DNA of 64,000 bases from Streptomyces thermolilacinus SPC6 (lineage in GTDB: Bacteria; Actinomycetota; Actinomycetes; Streptomycetales; Streptomycetaceae). The notes under the pieces were generated by a model. That model was given only the letters and a program-made list of their open reading frames with translations, made no database searches and was not told the DNA's origin. Every line of letters starts with the position of its first letter. Position 1 is the stretch's first letter. Position numbers and translations under genes: made by a program. Positions 39,713 through 49,691 of this stretch are shown in pieces. The stretch covers positions 3,201,895 to 3,265,894 of the forward strand of contig NZ_ASHX02000001.1 of assembly GCF_000478605.2 (NCBI RefSeq). The letters are read 5' to 3'.

Positions 39713-40339
39713 TCAGCCGTACGTGTCCCCGGCGCCGGTGCTGCCGGGTGCCCGCAGCGGCCCGTACCCGCGGCGCGGCCCGCCGGGCCCGAGGACGCGG
39801 ATGTGCCGTACGGTCCCGTGCCCCAGGTCCTCGTTGAGCCGGGCCACCAGCCGGGGCGCGAGCAGCCGCAGCTGCGTCGCCCATGCCGTGGAGTCGCACT
39901 GGACGGTGAGGACGCGCTCATCGGGATCCTCGTCGTACCGCAGCGGGACGCAGTGCTTCGCCAGGTCCTCGCCGACGATCTGCGGCCACCGCCCCATGAC
40001 GCCGCCGACCGCCGCGGGGGCCTCCCAGCCGCGCTCGGTGATCAGCCGGTTGATCGCCGCGCCCAGCGGGAGCGGGTCGCGCCCGTCGGCACGGGCGCCG
40101 GAACGCAGTCCGCCACCGCGCCTGGCCTGCTTCTTCTGCTGTGCGGCGGCGCCCTTCGCCTTGGCCTGCTCCTTGGCGGCGCGCAGCGCCACGCGCGCGA
40201 GATCGACGCCCGACGGCTCGGGGACCGGGGCGGCCACGGGGCCCGGCATCTGCGGGGACGGCATCTGCGGCTGCGCGTGCGACGGCGCGGGGGAGTGCGC
40301 GTACGGATGCGAGGGGAAGCGGGGCTGCTGCGCGGTCAT
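39713..40339 (-). CDS. dciA: DciA-like protein (DUF721), predicted replicative helicase loader
   Basis: The product has 208 residues. The first 60 are Pro/Ser/His-rich, followed by a basic Lys/Ala/Gln segment. The DUF721 core (about 85-190) has [20 protein letters not shown], a GRWPQIVG motif and [20 protein letters not shown]. DciA proteins load or operate DnaB helicase in bacteria without DnaC, which fits Actinobacteria. It is coupled to recF by a 4-bp ATGA overlap. Confidence 0.9.
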   Translation of the reverse strand: MTAQQPRFPSHPYAHSPAPSHAQPQMPSPQMPGPVAAPVPEPSGVDLARVALRAAKEQAKAKGAAAQQKKQARRGGGLRSGARADGRDPLPLGAAINRLITERGWEAPAAVGGVMGRWPQIVGEDLAKHCVPLRYDEDPDERVLTVQCDSTAWATQLRLLAPRLVARLNEDLGHGTVRHIRVLGPGGPRRGYGPLRAPGSTGAGDTYG

Positions 40340-41478
40340 ACGCGTTCCACCGCCCCTTCCGACACCGCGTACCGCGTGCCCGCCAGCACGCCCGGCACGT
40401 CGTCGTCCACCGCCGCCGTCACCAGCACCTGCTCACCGGGAGCGACCAGCTCCGCCAGCCGCTCCCGGCGCCGCGCGTCCAGTTCGGCGAACACGTCATC
40501 CAGCACCAGCACGGGTTCGTTGCCCTCCGAGCGCAGCAGATCGTACGAGGCGAGCCGCAGCGCCAGCGCGTACGACCAGGACTCGCCGTGGCTCGCGTAC
40601 CCCTTCGCCGGCATCTGACCCAGCAGCAGTACGAGGTCGTCGCGGTGCGGCCCGACGAGGGTGACGCCCCGCTCGATCTCCTGCTTGCGCACGTCTGCGA
40701 GCGCGCCGAGCAGCCGTTCGTACAGCGCTTCCCGGTCGACCGGCCGATGCGGGTCCAGCGGGTCGCCGCCGCCCGCCGAGCCGCGGTACTCCAGGGCGAC
40801 CGGACCGCCGCCGGGCGCCAGCTGCTCGTACGCCTTCACGGCGAGCGGCTGGAGGGTGGCGACGAGGTCCAGGCGCTGCGCGAGGAGTTCGGCGCCCACG
40901 CGCGCCAGGTGCTGGTCCCACACGTCGAGGGTGGACAGGTCCATGGAGCGGCCGCCGTGGCGCCGGGCCATGGCGGCGGTCTTCAGCAGGGTGTTGCGCT
41001 GCTTGAGGACCCGGTCGTAGTCGGACCGTACGCCGGCCATGCGCGGCGACCGGGCGGTGATCAGCTCGTCCAGGAACCTGCGCCGCTCGCCGGGGTCGCC
41101 CTTCACCAGGGCGAGGTCCTCGGGCGCGAACAGCACCGTGCGTATGATCCCCAGCACGTCACGCGGCCTGACCTGCGAGGACCTGTTGATACGGGCGCGG
41201 TTGGCGCGACCCGGGTTGAGCTCCAGCTCCACGAGCTGCTGCCGCTCGCCCTGCCGTACGGCCGCCCGGATCACGGCCCGCTCGGCCCCGACCCGGACGA
41301 GGGGCGCGTCGGAGGACACCCGGTGGCTGCCGAGCGTCGCCAGGTAGCCGACGGCCTCGACCAGGTTCGTCTTGCCCTGCCCGTTGGCGCCCACGAACAC
41401 GCTGACGCCCGGGTCGAGCGGGACCTCGGCCCGGGCGTACGAGCGGAAGTCGGCCAGCGACAGATGCGTGACGTGCAT
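40336..41478 (-). CDS. recF: DNA replication and repair protein RecF
   Basis: The product has 380 residues. Walker [21 protein letters not shown] starts near residue 31, and there is a signature [18 protein letters not shown]. Walker [20 protein letters not shown] is near 325. This SMC/ABC-like ATPase loads RecA at gaps with RecO and RecR. The ATG at 41478 opens directly with the family text [14 protein letters not shown]. Confidence 0.97.
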   Translation of the reverse strand: MHVTHLSLADFRSYARAEVPLDPGVSVFVGANGQGKTNLVEAVGYLATLGSHRVSSDAPLVRVGAERAVIRAAVRQGERQQLVELELNPGRANRARINRSSQVRPRDVLGIIRTVLFAPEDLALVKGDPGERRRFLDELITARSPRMAGVRSDYDRVLKQRNTLLKTAAMARRHGGRSMDLSTLDVWDQHLARVGAELLAQRLDLVATLQPLAVKAYEQLAPGGGPVALEYRGSAGGGDPLDPHRPVDREALYERLLGALADVRKQEIERGVTLVGPHRDDLVLLLGQMPAKGYASHGESWSYALALRLASYDLLRSEGNEPVLVLDDVFAELDARRRERLAELVAPGEQVLVTAAVDDDVPGVLAGTRYAVSEGAVERV

Positions 41479-41510
41479 GGATGTGCGCCGACCTCTCCCG
41501 GCTGAGCGTG

Positions 41511-42386
41511 TTACTTGTTCTCGACCGCGTGTCCGCCGAACTGGTTGCGCAGGGCGGCGATCATCTTCATCTGCGGCGAGTCGTCCTGGCGGGACGCGAA
41601 CCGCGCGAACAGCGACGCGGTGATCGCGGGCAGCGGGACGGCGTTGTCGATGGCGGCCTCGACCGTCCAGCGGCCCTCGCCGGAGTCCGCGGCGTAGCCC
41701 CGCAGCTTCTCCAGGTGCTCGTCGTCGTCCAGCGCGCGGACGGCGAGGTCGAGCAGCCAGGAGCGGATGACCGTGCCCTCCTGCCAGGAGCGGAAGACCT
41801 CGCGGACGTCCGTGACGGAGTCCACGGCCTCCAGCAGCTCCCAGCCCTCGGCAAAGGCCTGCATCATCGCGTACTCGATGCCGTTGTGGACCATCTTCGC
41901 GAAGTGGCCGGCGCCTACCTTGCCCGCGTGGACGGCCCCGAACTCGCCCTCCGGCTTCAGCGCGTCGAAGACCGGCTGGACCTTGGCCACGTCCTCGGCG
42001 TCACCGCCGTACATGAGGGCGTAGCCGTTCTCCAGGCCCCAGACGCCGCCGGAGACGCCGCAGTCCACGAAGCCGATGCCCTTGGCGGCCAGCTCCTCGG
42101 CGTGCTTCTCGTCGTCCGTCCAGCGCGAGTTGCCGCCGTCCACGACGACGTCGCCGGGGGAGAGCAGCTCGGCGAGCTGGTCGATGGTCGACTGGGTGGC
42201 TTCACCGGCCGGGACCATGACCCACACGACGCGCGGGCCCTTCAGGCTGTCCACAAGCTCTTCGAGGCTGTGGACATCGGCGAGGTCCGGGTTGCGGTCG
42301 TACCCGACGACGGTGTGGCCCGCGCGGCGGATGCGCTCGCGCATGTTGCCGCCCATCTTGCCGAGGCCGATGAGACCGAGCTCCAT
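41511..42386 (-). CDS. gnd: 6-phosphogluconate dehydrogenase-like (YqeC/Gnd type)
   Basis: The product has 291 residues from the ATG at 42386 ([20 protein letters not shown]) behind TAAGGAAGATCT. It has a Rossmann GLGKMGGNM motif, the substrate motif [19 protein letters not shown], and [18 protein letters not shown] with the catalytic Lys. The short form without the duplicated C-terminal helices belongs to the decarboxylating, often NAD-dependent class. Its place between dnaN and recF is conserved in Streptomyces although it has no replication role. Confidence 0.93.
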   Translation of the reverse strand: MELGLIGLGKMGGNMRERIRRAGHTVVGYDRNPDLADVHSLEELVDSLKGPRVVWVMVPAGEATQSTIDQLAELLSPGDVVVDGGNSRWTDDEKHAEELAAKGIGFVDCGVSGGVWGLENGYALMYGGDAEDVAKVQPVFDALKPEGEFGAVHAGKVGAGHFAKMVHNGIEYAMMQAFAEGWELLEAVDSVTDVREVFRSWQEGTVIRSWLLDLAVRALDDDEHLEKLRGYAADSGEGRWTVEAAIDNAVPLPAITASLFARFASRQDDSPQMKMIAALRNQFGGHAVENK

Positions 42387-42487
42387 CAGATCTTCCTTAC
42401 GCGTTGTGTGCGGTTCGTACCCGTGTCCGAGACTACGCCCGGACACGGGTGCACACCTGTGGGGTCAGCCGCTCAGTCGGCGCCCGC

Positions 42488-43618
42488 TCAGCCGCTGAGG
42501 CGAACCGGCATGATCAGGTACTTGTAGGCCTCGTCGGCCTCCGCGTCCACGGCCGGCTTGCCGTTCAGCAGCGCGGGCTTGGTGGACGTGGTGAAGGACA
42601 GCTGCGCGACCGGGGCGTCGATGGCGCTGAGGCCGTCGAGCAGGAAGGTCGGGTTGAAGGCGATCGAGATGTCGTCGCCCTCCAGGTGCGCGTCCACACG
42701 CTCCACAGCCTGTGCGTCGTCGCTGGAACCGGCCTCCAGGATGAGCACGCCCTGCTCGAAGCTGAGGCGCACCGGGGTGTTGCGCTCGGCGACCAGCGCC
42801 ACGCGCTTCACGGCCTCGACGAACGGGGCCGTCTCGATCGTGGCGACCGAGTTGAACTCCGTCGGGAACAGCGTCCGGTACTTCGGCAGGTCGCCTTCGA
42901 GCAGCCGCGTCGTGGTGCGGCGGCCGGCGCCCTCGAAACCGATCAGGCCCTCGCCTGCGCCGGAGCCGGCCAGCGCCAGCGTCACCGTGTCACCGCTGGT
43001 GAGCGCCTTGGCGGTGTCCAGCAACGTCTTGGCGGGCACCAGGGCGACGGCCGATGCGTCCGGGGACTCCGGCTTCCACAGGAACTCGCGGACCGCGAAG
43101 CGGTAGCGGTCGGTGGAGGCGAGGGTGACGCGGTCGCCCTCGATCTCGATGCGCACGCCGGTCAGGACGGGCAGCGTGTCGTCGCGGCCCGCGGCGATGG
43201 CGACCTGCGCGGCGGCGGAGGCGAAGACCTCGCCGGGCACCGTGCCGGTCGCGGTCGGCATCTGCGGCAGCGCCGGGTACTCCTCCACAGGCAGGGTGTG
43301 CAGCGTGAAGCGGGACGAGCCGCAGACCACCGTCGCCCGTACACCGTCTGTGGAGATCTCCACCGGCCGGTTGGGGAGGGCGCGGCAGATGTCGGCGAGC
43401 AGCCGCCCGGACACCAGGACCGTGCCGTCCTCCTCGACCTCGGCCTCGACCGAGACCCGCGCGGAGACCTCGTAGTCGAAGCTGGAGAAGCTCAGCGCGC
43501 CGTCCTCGGCCTTCAGCAGAAGGCCCGCGAGCACGGGCGCGGGCGGACGGGCCGGGAGGCTGCGGGCCACCCAGGCCACCGCCTCCGCGAGTACATCGCG
43601 CTCCACCCGGATCTTCAC
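42488..43618 (-). CDS. dnaN: DNA polymerase III beta sliding clamp
   Basis: The product has 376 residues from the GTG at 43618 (VKIRVERDVLAEAVAWVARS). It has three clamp domains. Characteristic text includes LTGVRIEIEGDRVTLASTDR in domain 2 and the C-terminal YLIMPVRLSG. The ring tethers DNA polymerase. An extended in-frame opening upstream lies in the oriC-proximal region and is not family-like. Its leader runs towards the DnaA-box array. Confidence 0.97.
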   Translation of the reverse strand: MKIRVERDVLAEAVAWVARSLPARPPAPVLAGLLLKAEDGALSFSSFDYEVSARVSVEAEVEEDGTVLVSGRLLADICRALPNRPVEISTDGVRATVVCGSSRFTLHTLPVEEYPALPQMPTATGTVPGEVFASAAAQVAIAAGRDDTLPVLTGVRIEIEGDRVTLASTDRYRFAVREFLWKPESPDASAVALVPAKTLLDTAKALTSGDTVTLALAGSGAGEGLIGFEGAGRRTTTRLLEGDLPKYRTLFPTEFNSVATIETAPFVEAVKRVALVAERNTPVRLSFEQGVLILEAGSSDDAQAVERVDAHLEGDDISIAFNPTFLLDGLSAIDAPVAQLSFTTSTKPALLNGKPAVDAEADEAYKYLIMPVRLSG

Positions 43619-43799
43619 CGTAAGCCGCCTCCTGCTGTTGCTGGCTCGCCCTGCTGGCCTTCCTCGTCCGGCATCCGGTTCGTCCACCGCCGCAGCGGTT
43701 CGCATCGGATGCCGGTGACCAGTCTGACGCACGCCGCCGACACTCGGTGCGGCTCGGGGTCAAGTCGGGACGGCCCGCGGCCGGAGCGTCGGCGCCGAG
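43619..43799. other. dnaN leader and spacer
   Basis: About 180 bp between the dnaN start and the first origin box. It should contain the dnaN promoter on the minus strand, but no convincing element was resolved. Confidence 0.35.
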
Positions 43800-44432
43800 T
43801 TGTGCACAGGCCCTGCTTCGAAGCGGATTCCGAGCTAACTATGTGTGGGGGTAGTAGTAGGGCTTGTGGAAACCGTGGATAACCCCGTCTGCGCAGGTCA
43901 CAGCCCGAATTTTGTCCACCGGCCCTGTGGGTGGCGACGGTGGATAACCGGGGTCCTCTGTGGACACCGCGAAGTTACACACACCCCATGCACAGGCAGG
44001 GCGGACTTCTCCCCAGCGCTGTCCCCAGTTTTACCCACGTTCCCCACAGCCCAACCCAGCGCCTTGGTGTGACCGCTTTCACTCGTCCCGGTGACGGGCG
44101 GCGTTCCGTTGCCGAACAGTGGACAGCGGTGTGGAGAAGCTGTGGACCGTCGCCCCCAGCCTGTGGGCCGCCGGTGGACAACGTTGATCACAGGCTGTGG
44201 ACAGAGAAACTGTCCACAGCCTGTGGACAATCTTCGGCCACAATTCCACAAGGCCGTGACCTGGGAAGATCGTCTCGCAAGCGGGCGCCCTGTGGACGAG
44301 GATCGGATAACTTCCCAGTCCCCAGCCTGTGGACGGCAGATTCTCCCCGAATCTGTGGAGAACGGCGTGACCGGCACGGCTAATCGAACATCCCCGGCGT
44401 GGCCGATCCGGCGCCCACACCCCTGTGGACTG
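43800..44432. other. oriC: Chromosomal replication origin oriC
   Basis: The region between dnaA and dnaN carries about nineteen DnaA boxes, mostly TGTGGACNN/TTGTCCACN. In order they start at 43800, 43865, 43874, 43912, 43939, 43959, 44040, 44118, 44130, 44141, 44162, 44173, 44196, 44210, 44222, 44242, 44291, 44328, 44354 and 44424. The strongest is TGTGGACAA at 44222-44230, and CTGTCCACA at 44210 faces the TGTGGACAG at 44196. Streptomyces favours a G at the third position (TTGTCCACA), as here. AT-richer text at 43835-43885 and 44225-44260 could be unwinding elements. The number and placement match Streptomyces oriC. Confidence 0.95.
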
Positions 44433-44744
44433 CTCCGTACGGCCCAGAAGCGGCCCGATACGACGGCCGGGCCTCGCGGCGCCACAGCTGCCGACGTCCT
44501 CACACGGCCTCGTAGGACAGCCCGTACGGCCGTCGGAAGTGCCCTGCGACAACCCGTACGGCCGTCGGAAGTGCCCGTACGACAACCCGTACGGCCGTCG
44601 GGAGCTGCCCGTACGGCCGCCCGGGAGCCCGCACCCGCCACCTGGCAGCACCCGGTACGACGACCCGGCGGCATCCGTGGCGGGACGGCGAGGGGCGCCC
44701 CGGAATCCGTCCCGGGACGCCCTCGAAGCGCCGTATGCGTGACG
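44433..44744. repeat. Tandem repeats at the dnaA edge of oriC
   Basis: Three units of 32-33 bp run from 44519 to 44614: 44519-44550, 44551-44583 and 44584-44614. They share AACCCGTACGGCCGTCGG and AGTGCCC cores, and a partial fourth CCCGTACGGCCG follows. A 12-bp palindrome CGTCCCGGGACG lies at 44708-44719, near the dnaA stop. No gene is seen in this 310-bp stretch. Confidence 0.8.
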
Positions 44745-46622
44745 TCAGCCGTTCTTGATGCGGTTCGTCAGCTCGGTCACCTGGTTGTAGATGGAGCGCC
44801 GCTCCGCCATCAGCGCGCGGATCTTCCGGTCCGCGTGCATGACCGTCGTGTGGTCCCGCCCGCCGAACTGTGCGCCGATCTTCGGCAGCGACAGGTCCGT
44901 CAGCTCCCGGCACAGGTACATCGCGATCTGCCGGGCCGTCACGAGCACCCGGCTGCGCGACGAGCCGCACAGGTCCTCGACCGACAGCCCGAAGTAGTCC
45001 GCCGTGGCGGCCATGATGGCGCCCGCGGTGATCTCCGGGGCCGTGTCCTCTCCGCCCGGGATCAAATCCTTCAGCACGCTCTCGGTGAGCACCAGGTCCA
45101 CCGGCTGCCGGTTGAGGCTCGCGAACGCCGTCACCCGGATCAGCGCGCCCTCCAGCTCACGGATGTTCCGCGAGATCCGGGACGCGATGAACTCCAGGAC
45201 CTCCGGGGGGGCGTTGAGCTGCTCCTGCACCGCCTTCTTCCGCAGGATCGCGATGCGCGTCTCCAGCTCCGGCGGCTGGACGTCCGTGGTGAGGCCCCAC
45301 TCGAACCGGTTGCGCAGCCGGTCCTCCAGCGTCATCAGCTGCTTGGGAGGCCGGTCGGAGGACAGCACGATCTGCTTGTTGGCGTTGTGGAGGGTGTTGA
45401 ACGTGTGGAAGAACTCCTCCTGCGTGGACTCCTTGCTCGCCAGGAACTGGATGTCGTCCACGAGCAGGATGTCCACGTCGCGGTAGCGCTTGCGGAACGT
45501 GTCGCCCTTGCCGTCCCGGATGGAGTTGATGAACTCGTTGGTGAACTCCTCCGAGCTCACGTAGCGCACCCGCGTCCCCGGGTAGAGGTTGCGCGCGTAG
45601 TGTCCGATGGCGTGCAGCAGGTGGGTCTTGCCGAGCCCCGACTCCCCGTAGATGAAGAGGGGGTTGTACGCCTTCGCCGGCGCCTCGGCGACCGCGACCG
45701 CCGCCGCGTGGGCGAACCGGTTGGACGATCCGATGACGAACGTGTCGAACAGGTACTTCGGGTTCAGCCGCGCGTGCTGCTCCCCCGGAGCGCCCGTGCC
45801 GCCGGAGCCGCCCTGGCCCGGGCCGCCCATGGAGCCGGGGCCGCCCATCGGACCGGAACCCGGCGCGCCGGGGCCGCCCGCTCCGCCCCGGACCCCGGGT
45901 CCGCCGGGACCCGGGCCGCCCGGCCGGTGCCGGTCCCGCTCGTCGGCGGGCTCCCGCCGGTCGGCGCGCTGGGAGCCGTACGCGTCGTGGTCGGAGCCCT
46001 GCGGGGCGCCGTAGTCGTGGTGCGGCTGCTGAGGCCTGGCCGTCGCGTACGGGTCGCGGTCCTGGAACCCGCCGAGGCGCGGCTGCTGCCAGGACAGGTC
46101 CTCCTGGACGCGCGGCCACGCGCCGGGCTCCGGGCGCTGCTGCTGGTAGTCGGGGTAGGCGGGGCGTACGGACGGCAGCCCGTCGTCCGCCATGGGCCGC
46201 CCGTACGCGTCGTACGCCTCGCCCTGGCCGCGTTCGTCGTAGCCCTGGCCGCCGCGCTCCTCGTACCCTTGGCCGCCGCCACGCTCGTCGTAGCGCGGGC
46301 GGTCCTGCTGGTGCCGCTCGGAGGCGGCCGACGGCGGGGACTGGTCGCCCGCCGAGTCGTCGACGGTGATCGCGATCCGGATCGGGCGGCCGCACTCCCG
46401 GCTGAGGGTGTCGCTGATCAGCGGGGCCAGCCGGCCCTCCAGGACGCGCTTGCCCCACTCGTTGGGGACGGCGAGCAGGGCCGTGTCGGCCACGAGCGCG
46501 AGCGGCTGGCACCGCTCGATCCACTGCTTGTCCTTGGGCTCGATGCCCTGCTGGCCCTCGCCGAGGAGCTGCTCCAGCACTCGTGGCCACACTGCGGCAA
46601 GATCAGCAGGTACGTCAGCCAC
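44745..46622 (-). CDS. dnaA: Replication initiator DnaA
   Basis: The product has 625 residues from the GTG at 46622. Domain I covers about 1-95 ([20 protein letters not shown]). A very long Gly/Pro/Arg/Tyr-rich domain II (about 95-285) is typical of Streptomyces. Domain III is an AAA+ module with Walker [16 protein letters not shown], Walker [13 protein letters not shown] and the sensor SSDRPPKQL. Domain IV ends with the helix-turn-helix [23 protein letters not shown]-DnaA binds the adjacent boxes and unwinds oriC. It reads towards oriC. Confidence 0.98.
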   Translation of the reverse strand: MADVPADLAAVWPRVLEQLLGEGQQGIEPKDKQWIERCQPLALVADTALLAVPNEWGKRVLEGRLAPLISDTLSRECGRPIRIAITVDDSAGDQSPPSAASERHQQDRPRYDERGGGQGYEERGGQGYDERGQGEAYDAYGRPMADDGLPSVRPAYPDYQQQRPEPGAWPRVQEDLSWQQPRLGGFQDRDPYATARPQQPHHDYGAPQGSDHDAYGSQRADRREPADERDRHRPGGPGPGGPGVRGGAGGPGAPGSGPMGGPGSMGGPGQGGSGGTGAPGEQHARLNPKYLFDTFVIGSSNRFAHAAAVAVAEAPAKAYNPLFIYGESGLGKTHLLHAIGHYARNLYPGTRVRYVSSEEFTNEFINSIRDGKGDTFRKRYRDVDILLVDDIQFLASKESTQEEFFHTFNTLHNANKQIVLSSDRPPKQLMTLEDRLRNRFEWGLTTDVQPPELETRIAILRKKAVQEQLNAPPEVLEFIASRISRNIRELEGALIRVTAFASLNRQPVDLVLTESVLKDLIPGGEDTAPEITAGAIMAATADYFGLSVEDLCGSSRSRVLVTARQIAMYLCRELTDLSLPKIGAQFGGRDHTTVMHADRKIRALMAERRSIYNQVTELTNRIKNG

Positions 46623-46709
46623 GGGGCACGCTCTCTCACAGGTCCCACGAATGTGTGCTTCTTGGGACGGGATGGGAAGGACAGGCAGGAAAGGAATCCG
46701 AGTTCAGTC

Positions 46710-46739
46710 ACGGTAGTCGTGCCAGCTCGCGCGGTTCAA
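46710..46739 (-). promoter_or_regulatory. dnaA promoter
   Basis: The reverse strand reads TTGAAC (46734-46739), 18 bp, TACCGT (46710-46715), followed by a leader of about 85 bases to the GTG. A perfect DnaA box sits just upstream of the -35. Confidence 0.7.
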
Positions 46740-46743
46740 GTTG

Positions 46744-46752
46744 TTGTCCACA
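46744..46752. promoter_or_regulatory. DnaA box in the dnaA-rpmH intergenic region
   Basis: TTGTCCACA is a perfect consensus box five bases upstream of the dnaA -35 element. Autoregulation by DnaA at such a box is established in Streptomyces. Confidence 0.85.
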
Positions 46753-46786
46753 GGCTGTGCATAGCGCGGGCCGCCGCTCTGCCGGT

Positions 46787-46816
46787 TTGACCGGATGGCG
46801 TAGCCGCGCGTACCGT
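46787..46816 (+). promoter_or_regulatory. Candidate rpmH promoter
   Basis: TTGACC (46787-46792), 18 bp, TACCGT (46811-46816) on the plus strand, divergent from the dnaA promoter and with the same -10 and spacing. The leader to the rpmH GTG would be about 160 bases and contains an 18-bp palindrome. Confidence 0.6.
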
Positions 46817-46866
46817 AACCAGGTCGAGTTGTCGATGGCTGCTGCCGCCTGCCTCCGATGGGCAAA

Positions 46867-46884
46867 GATCACATTTATGTGATC
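46867..46884. promoter_or_regulatory. Perfect palindrome GATCACAT-TT-ATGTGATC
   Basis: Two exact 8-bp arms are separated by TT, in an AT-rich patch within the rpmH leader. It has the symmetry of a dimeric regulator site. It is too short and AT-rich to act as a terminator. Confidence 0.6.
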
Positions 46885-46984
46885 GTGTAGCGGTGCACTC
46901 GGGCGTATTGCGAGCTACTCGTGGGCGCACGGTGACAGCCAAGCGATACCCCGCCACCCCACGAATTCATCCTGGAGCCCCCGA

Positions 46985-47122
46985 GTGAGCAAGCGCACCT
47001 TCCAGCCGAACAACCGTCGTCGCGCCAAGACCCACGGCTTCCGCCTGCGGATGCGTACGCGTGCCGGCCGCGCGATCCTCGCGACCCGCCGCAGCAAGGG
47101 TCGCGCCCGCCTGTCCGCCTGA
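46985..47122 (+). CDS. rpmH: 50S ribosomal protein L34
   Basis: The product has 45 residues from the GTG at 46985 ([20 protein letters not shown]), with the family core [11 protein letters not shown] and a basic C terminus. The length is exactly that of L34. It begins the rpmH-rnpA-yidD-yidC-jag-rsmG array. Confidence 0.97.
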   Translation: MSKRTFQPNNRRRAKTHGFRLRMRTRAGRAILATRRSKGRARLSA

Positions 47123-47140
47123 TCGCGGCCAGGTCATGAC

Positions 47141-47512
47141 GTGCTGCCTACCGAGAATCGGCTGAGGCGGCGCGAGGACTTCGCGACCGCGGTACGGCGA
47201 GGTCGCCGGGCAGGCCGCCCGAGCCTCGTCGTCCACCTACGCAGCGGTGCAACGGACCCGCACGCGCCTGGGGAGAGCGCTCCCCCGACGCGTGCGGGTT
47301 TCGTCGTCAGCAAGGCCGTCGGCGGGGCCGTCGTCCGCAACCAGGTGAAGCGCAGACTGCGGCACCTGATGCGGGAGCGGCTCGCCGTGCTGCCCCCCGG
47401 TAGCCTGGTGGTAGTACGAGCGCTGCCCGGCGCGGGCGACGCCGACCCTGCACAGCTGGCCCGAGACCTGGACGCCGCCCTACAGCGGCTGCTGGGAGGG
47501 GGCGCGCGATGA
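47141..47512 (+). CDS. rnpA: Ribonuclease P protein component
   Basis: The product has 123 residues from the GTG at 47141 ([20 protein letters not shown]). It contains the RNR motif region [18 protein letters not shown] that binds the P RNA. With the M1-type RNA it matures tRNA 5' ends. It overlaps yidD by 4 bp (ATGA). Confidence 0.96.
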   Translation: MLPTENRLRRREDFATAVRRGRRAGRPSLVVHLRSGATDPHAPGESAPPTRAGFVVSKAVGGAVVRNQVKRRLRHLMRERLAVLPPGSLVVVRALPGAGDADPAQLARDLDAALQRLLGGGAR

Positions 47513-47835
47513 AGTACCCGCTGCTGGCCCTGATCAAGCTCTACCAGTGGACGATCAGCCCACTGCTGGGCCCTGTCTGCAGGTACTACCCGTCGTGTTC
47601 CCACTACGGATACACCGCAATCGACCGGCACGGCGCCATCAAGGGCACGGCCCTCACCGCCTGGCGCATCCTGCGATGCAATCCCTGGTCGCCCGGCGGA
47701 GTGGACCATGTGCCGCCGCGCAAGCGCCCCCGCTGGCACGAACTGCTGCGCGCACGGCTGCGCGGTGACAAGGGTGGGCCCTCCGACGGGACGAGCCCGG
47801 CCGCAGAGACCTCGCCCAATGCTCAAGGAGCCTGA
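47509..47835 (+). CDS. yidD: Membrane protein insertion efficiency factor YidD
   Basis: The product has 108 residues. It contains the YidD core [20 protein letters not shown] and [16 protein letters not shown] with conserved Cys residues. An N-terminal amphipathic helix attaches it to the membrane. It assists YidC insertion, and yidC follows within 3 bp. Confidence 0.95.
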   Translation: MKYPLLALIKLYQWTISPLLGPVCRYYPSCSHYGYTAIDRHGAIKGTALTAWRILRCNPWSPGGVDHVPPRKRPRWHELLRARLRGDKGGPSDGTSPAAETSPNAQGA

Positions 47836-47838
47836 TTA

Positions 47839-49065
47839 GTGGACACGATTGGAAATCTGTTCAGCTTCATCACCGGACCTGTCTCGTGGATCATCGTCCA
47901 GTTCCACAAGCTGTACGGGGCGATCTTCGGGCCTGACACGGGCTGGGCCTGGGGTCTGTCCATCGTGTCCCTGGTGATCGTCATTCGCATCTGCCTGATC
48001 CCGCTCTTCGTGAAGCAGATCAAGTCGATGCGGAACATGCAGGCGCTCCAGCCGAAGATGAAGGCGATTCAGGAGCGCTACAAGAACGACCGGCAGCGCC
48101 AGTCGGAAGAGATGATGAAGCTGTACAAGGAGACGGGTACCAACCCGCTCTCCTCGTGCCTCCCCATCCTTCTCCAGTCGCCGTTCTTCTTCGCGCTCTA
48201 CCACGTGCTGAGCAAGATCGCGTCGGGTGACACCATCGGCAGCCTCAACCAGCCGCTGGTGGACAGCGCCCGCGAGGCCCACATCTTCGGTGCCCCGATC
48301 GCCGCGAAGTTCATGGACGACCCCGGCACGGTCCAGGCGCTCAACGCGTCCCTGACAGACGTCCGGGTCGTCACCGCGATCATGATCGTGATGATGTCGG
48401 CGTCGCAGTTCTTCACGCAGCGCCAGCTGATGCAGAAGAACGTCGACCTGACGGTGAAGACCCCGTACATGCAGCAGCAGAAGATGCTGATGTACATCTT
48501 CCCGATCATCTTCGCCGTGATGGGCATCAACTTCCCCGTCGGCGTCCTCGTCTACTGGCTGACCACCAACGTGTGGACCATGGGCCAGCAGATGTACGTG
48601 ATCAACCAGAACCCGACGCCGGGCAGCAAGGCCCAGGACCACTACCTCCAGCGGCTCCTGAAGAGCATCACGCACCACGGTGAGGTGCGCGGCCGCCGCA
48701 AGCGCAACGTCGTCCAGACGATCGTCGCCAAGGGCCCGGACCGCAACGACAACGAGCGCCGTTTCATCAGCAGCCTCGCCAAGGCCGGCTTCACCGCCCA
48801 GGCCGACGGCACCGTGCGGAAGGTCGATCCGGCCGAGGCCGAGGCGGAGGCCGCGGCGGCACGCCGCCAGCAGCCCAAGCGCCAGACGAAGGCCAAGCGC
48901 CAGGCGGCCACCGCGCAGCCCGGTGCCAAGCCCTCGCTCGAGAAGAAGGCGGATCTGTCGAAGTCCGTGCAGTCCCCGTCGGACGGCTCCGGTTCCACCC
49001 GCCAAGCCAAGTCCGGACAGCGCAAGGGCCAGCAGCGGCCCAAGCACCCGTCGTCCAAGAAGTAA
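47839..49065 (+). CDS. yidC: Membrane protein insertase YidC/OxaA
   Basis: The product has 408 residues from the GTG at 47839 behind CAAGGAGCC. Five transmembrane segments are visible, including [21 protein letters not shown] near the start, [17 protein letters not shown] and the C-terminal [20 protein letters not shown] long basic Lys/Arg/Gln tail (about 280-408) binds ribosomes in such Gram-positive proteins. It lacks the large periplasmic domain of E. coli YidC. Confidence 0.96.
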   Translation: MDTIGNLFSFITGPVSWIIVQFHKLYGAIFGPDTGWAWGLSIVSLVIVIRICLIPLFVKQIKSMRNMQALQPKMKAIQERYKNDRQRQSEEMMKLYKETGTNPLSSCLPILLQSPFFFALYHVLSKIASGDTIGSLNQPLVDSAREAHIFGAPIAAKFMDDPGTVQALNASLTDVRVVTAIMIVMMSASQFFTQRQLMQKNVDLTVKTPYMQQQKMLMYIFPIIFAVMGINFPVGVLVYWLTTNVWTMGQQMYVINQNPTPGSKAQDHYLQRLLKSITHHGEVRGRRKRNVVQTIVAKGPDRNDNERRFISSLAKAGFTAQADGTVRKVDPAEAEAEAAAARRQQPKRQTKAKRQAATAQPGAKPSLEKKADLSKSVQSPSDGSGSTRQAKSGQRKGQQRPKHPSSKK

Positions 49066-49079
49066 GAAGGAGTCCATCC

Positions 49080-49589
49080 GTGACGGAAGGCACCACGTCC
49101 GCCGCCCAGGGTGGCGACACCCTGACCCGCCTGGAGCAGGAGGGCGAGATCGCGGCTGACTACCTCGAGGGTCTGCTCGACATCGCCGACCTCGACGGCG
49201 ACATCGACATGGACGTCGAGGGCGACCGCGCCGCGGTCTCCATCATCAGCGACACGGGCAGCCGCGACCTGCAGAAGCTCGTGGGCCGTGATGGTGAGGT
49301 GCTGGAGGCGCTGCAGGAGCTGACGCGTCTCGCGGTGCACCGCGAGACGGGCGACCGCAGCCGCCTCATGCTGGACATCGGCGGCTTCCGCGCCAGGAAG
49401 CGCGCCGAGCTGACCGAGCTGGGCGCCAAGGCCGCGGACGAGGCCAAGAACAGCGGCGAGCCCGTCAGGCTGAGGCCGATGACCCCCTTCGAGCGCAAGG
49501 TCGTCCACGACGCGGTCGCCGCGGCCGGTCTGCGCAGCGAGTCCGAGGGCGAGGAGCCGCAGCGCTTCGTCGTCGTGCTCCCCGCCTGA
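49080..49589 (+). CDS. jag: Jag/KhpB-like RNA-binding protein
   Basis: The product has 169 residues from the GTG at 49080 behind AAGGAGTCC. A KH-like domain has DGEVLEALQELTRLAVHRET (about residues 63-82). An R3H domain has LRPMTPFERKVVHDAVAAAG (about 130-150). Jag/KhpB proteins bind many RNAs together with KhpA. Confidence 0.93.
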   Translation: MTEGTTSAAQGGDTLTRLEQEGEIAADYLEGLLDIADLDGDIDMDVEGDRAAVSIISDTGSRDLQKLVGRDGEVLEALQELTRLAVHRETGDRSRLMLDIGGFRARKRAELTELGAKAADEAKNSGEPVRLRPMTPFERKVVHDAVAAAGLRSESEGEEPQRFVVVLPA

Positions 49590-49600
49590 TCCCTCTAGTG

Positions 49601-49630
49601 TCGGCCCCGTCTGTTCGCAGGCGGGGCCGA
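49601..49630 (+). terminator. Hairpin with TTCG tetraloop after jag
   Basis: The arms 49601-49613 and 49618-49630 pair with one wobble base around TTCG and are followed by TCTTTG. It would end or attenuate the rpmH-jag transcript before rsmG. Confidence 0.85.
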
Positions 49631-49691
49631 TCTTTGTCAGCCTGATAGTCAGCCACCCAGTGCGGTAGTGCGGTACGGAAGGACGGTTCCC

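Noticed and set aside
39266..40618. Plus-strand frames of about 450 codons across the gyrB upstream region and dciA
   Set aside because: Pro/Arg-rich composition, overlapping dciA and recF; no ribosome site or family resemblance.
42247..42277. CTGTCCACA and TGTGGACAT inside the gnd-like gene
   Set aside because: Both are imperfect and fully explained by coding sequence (DSLKG and DVHSLEELV segments).
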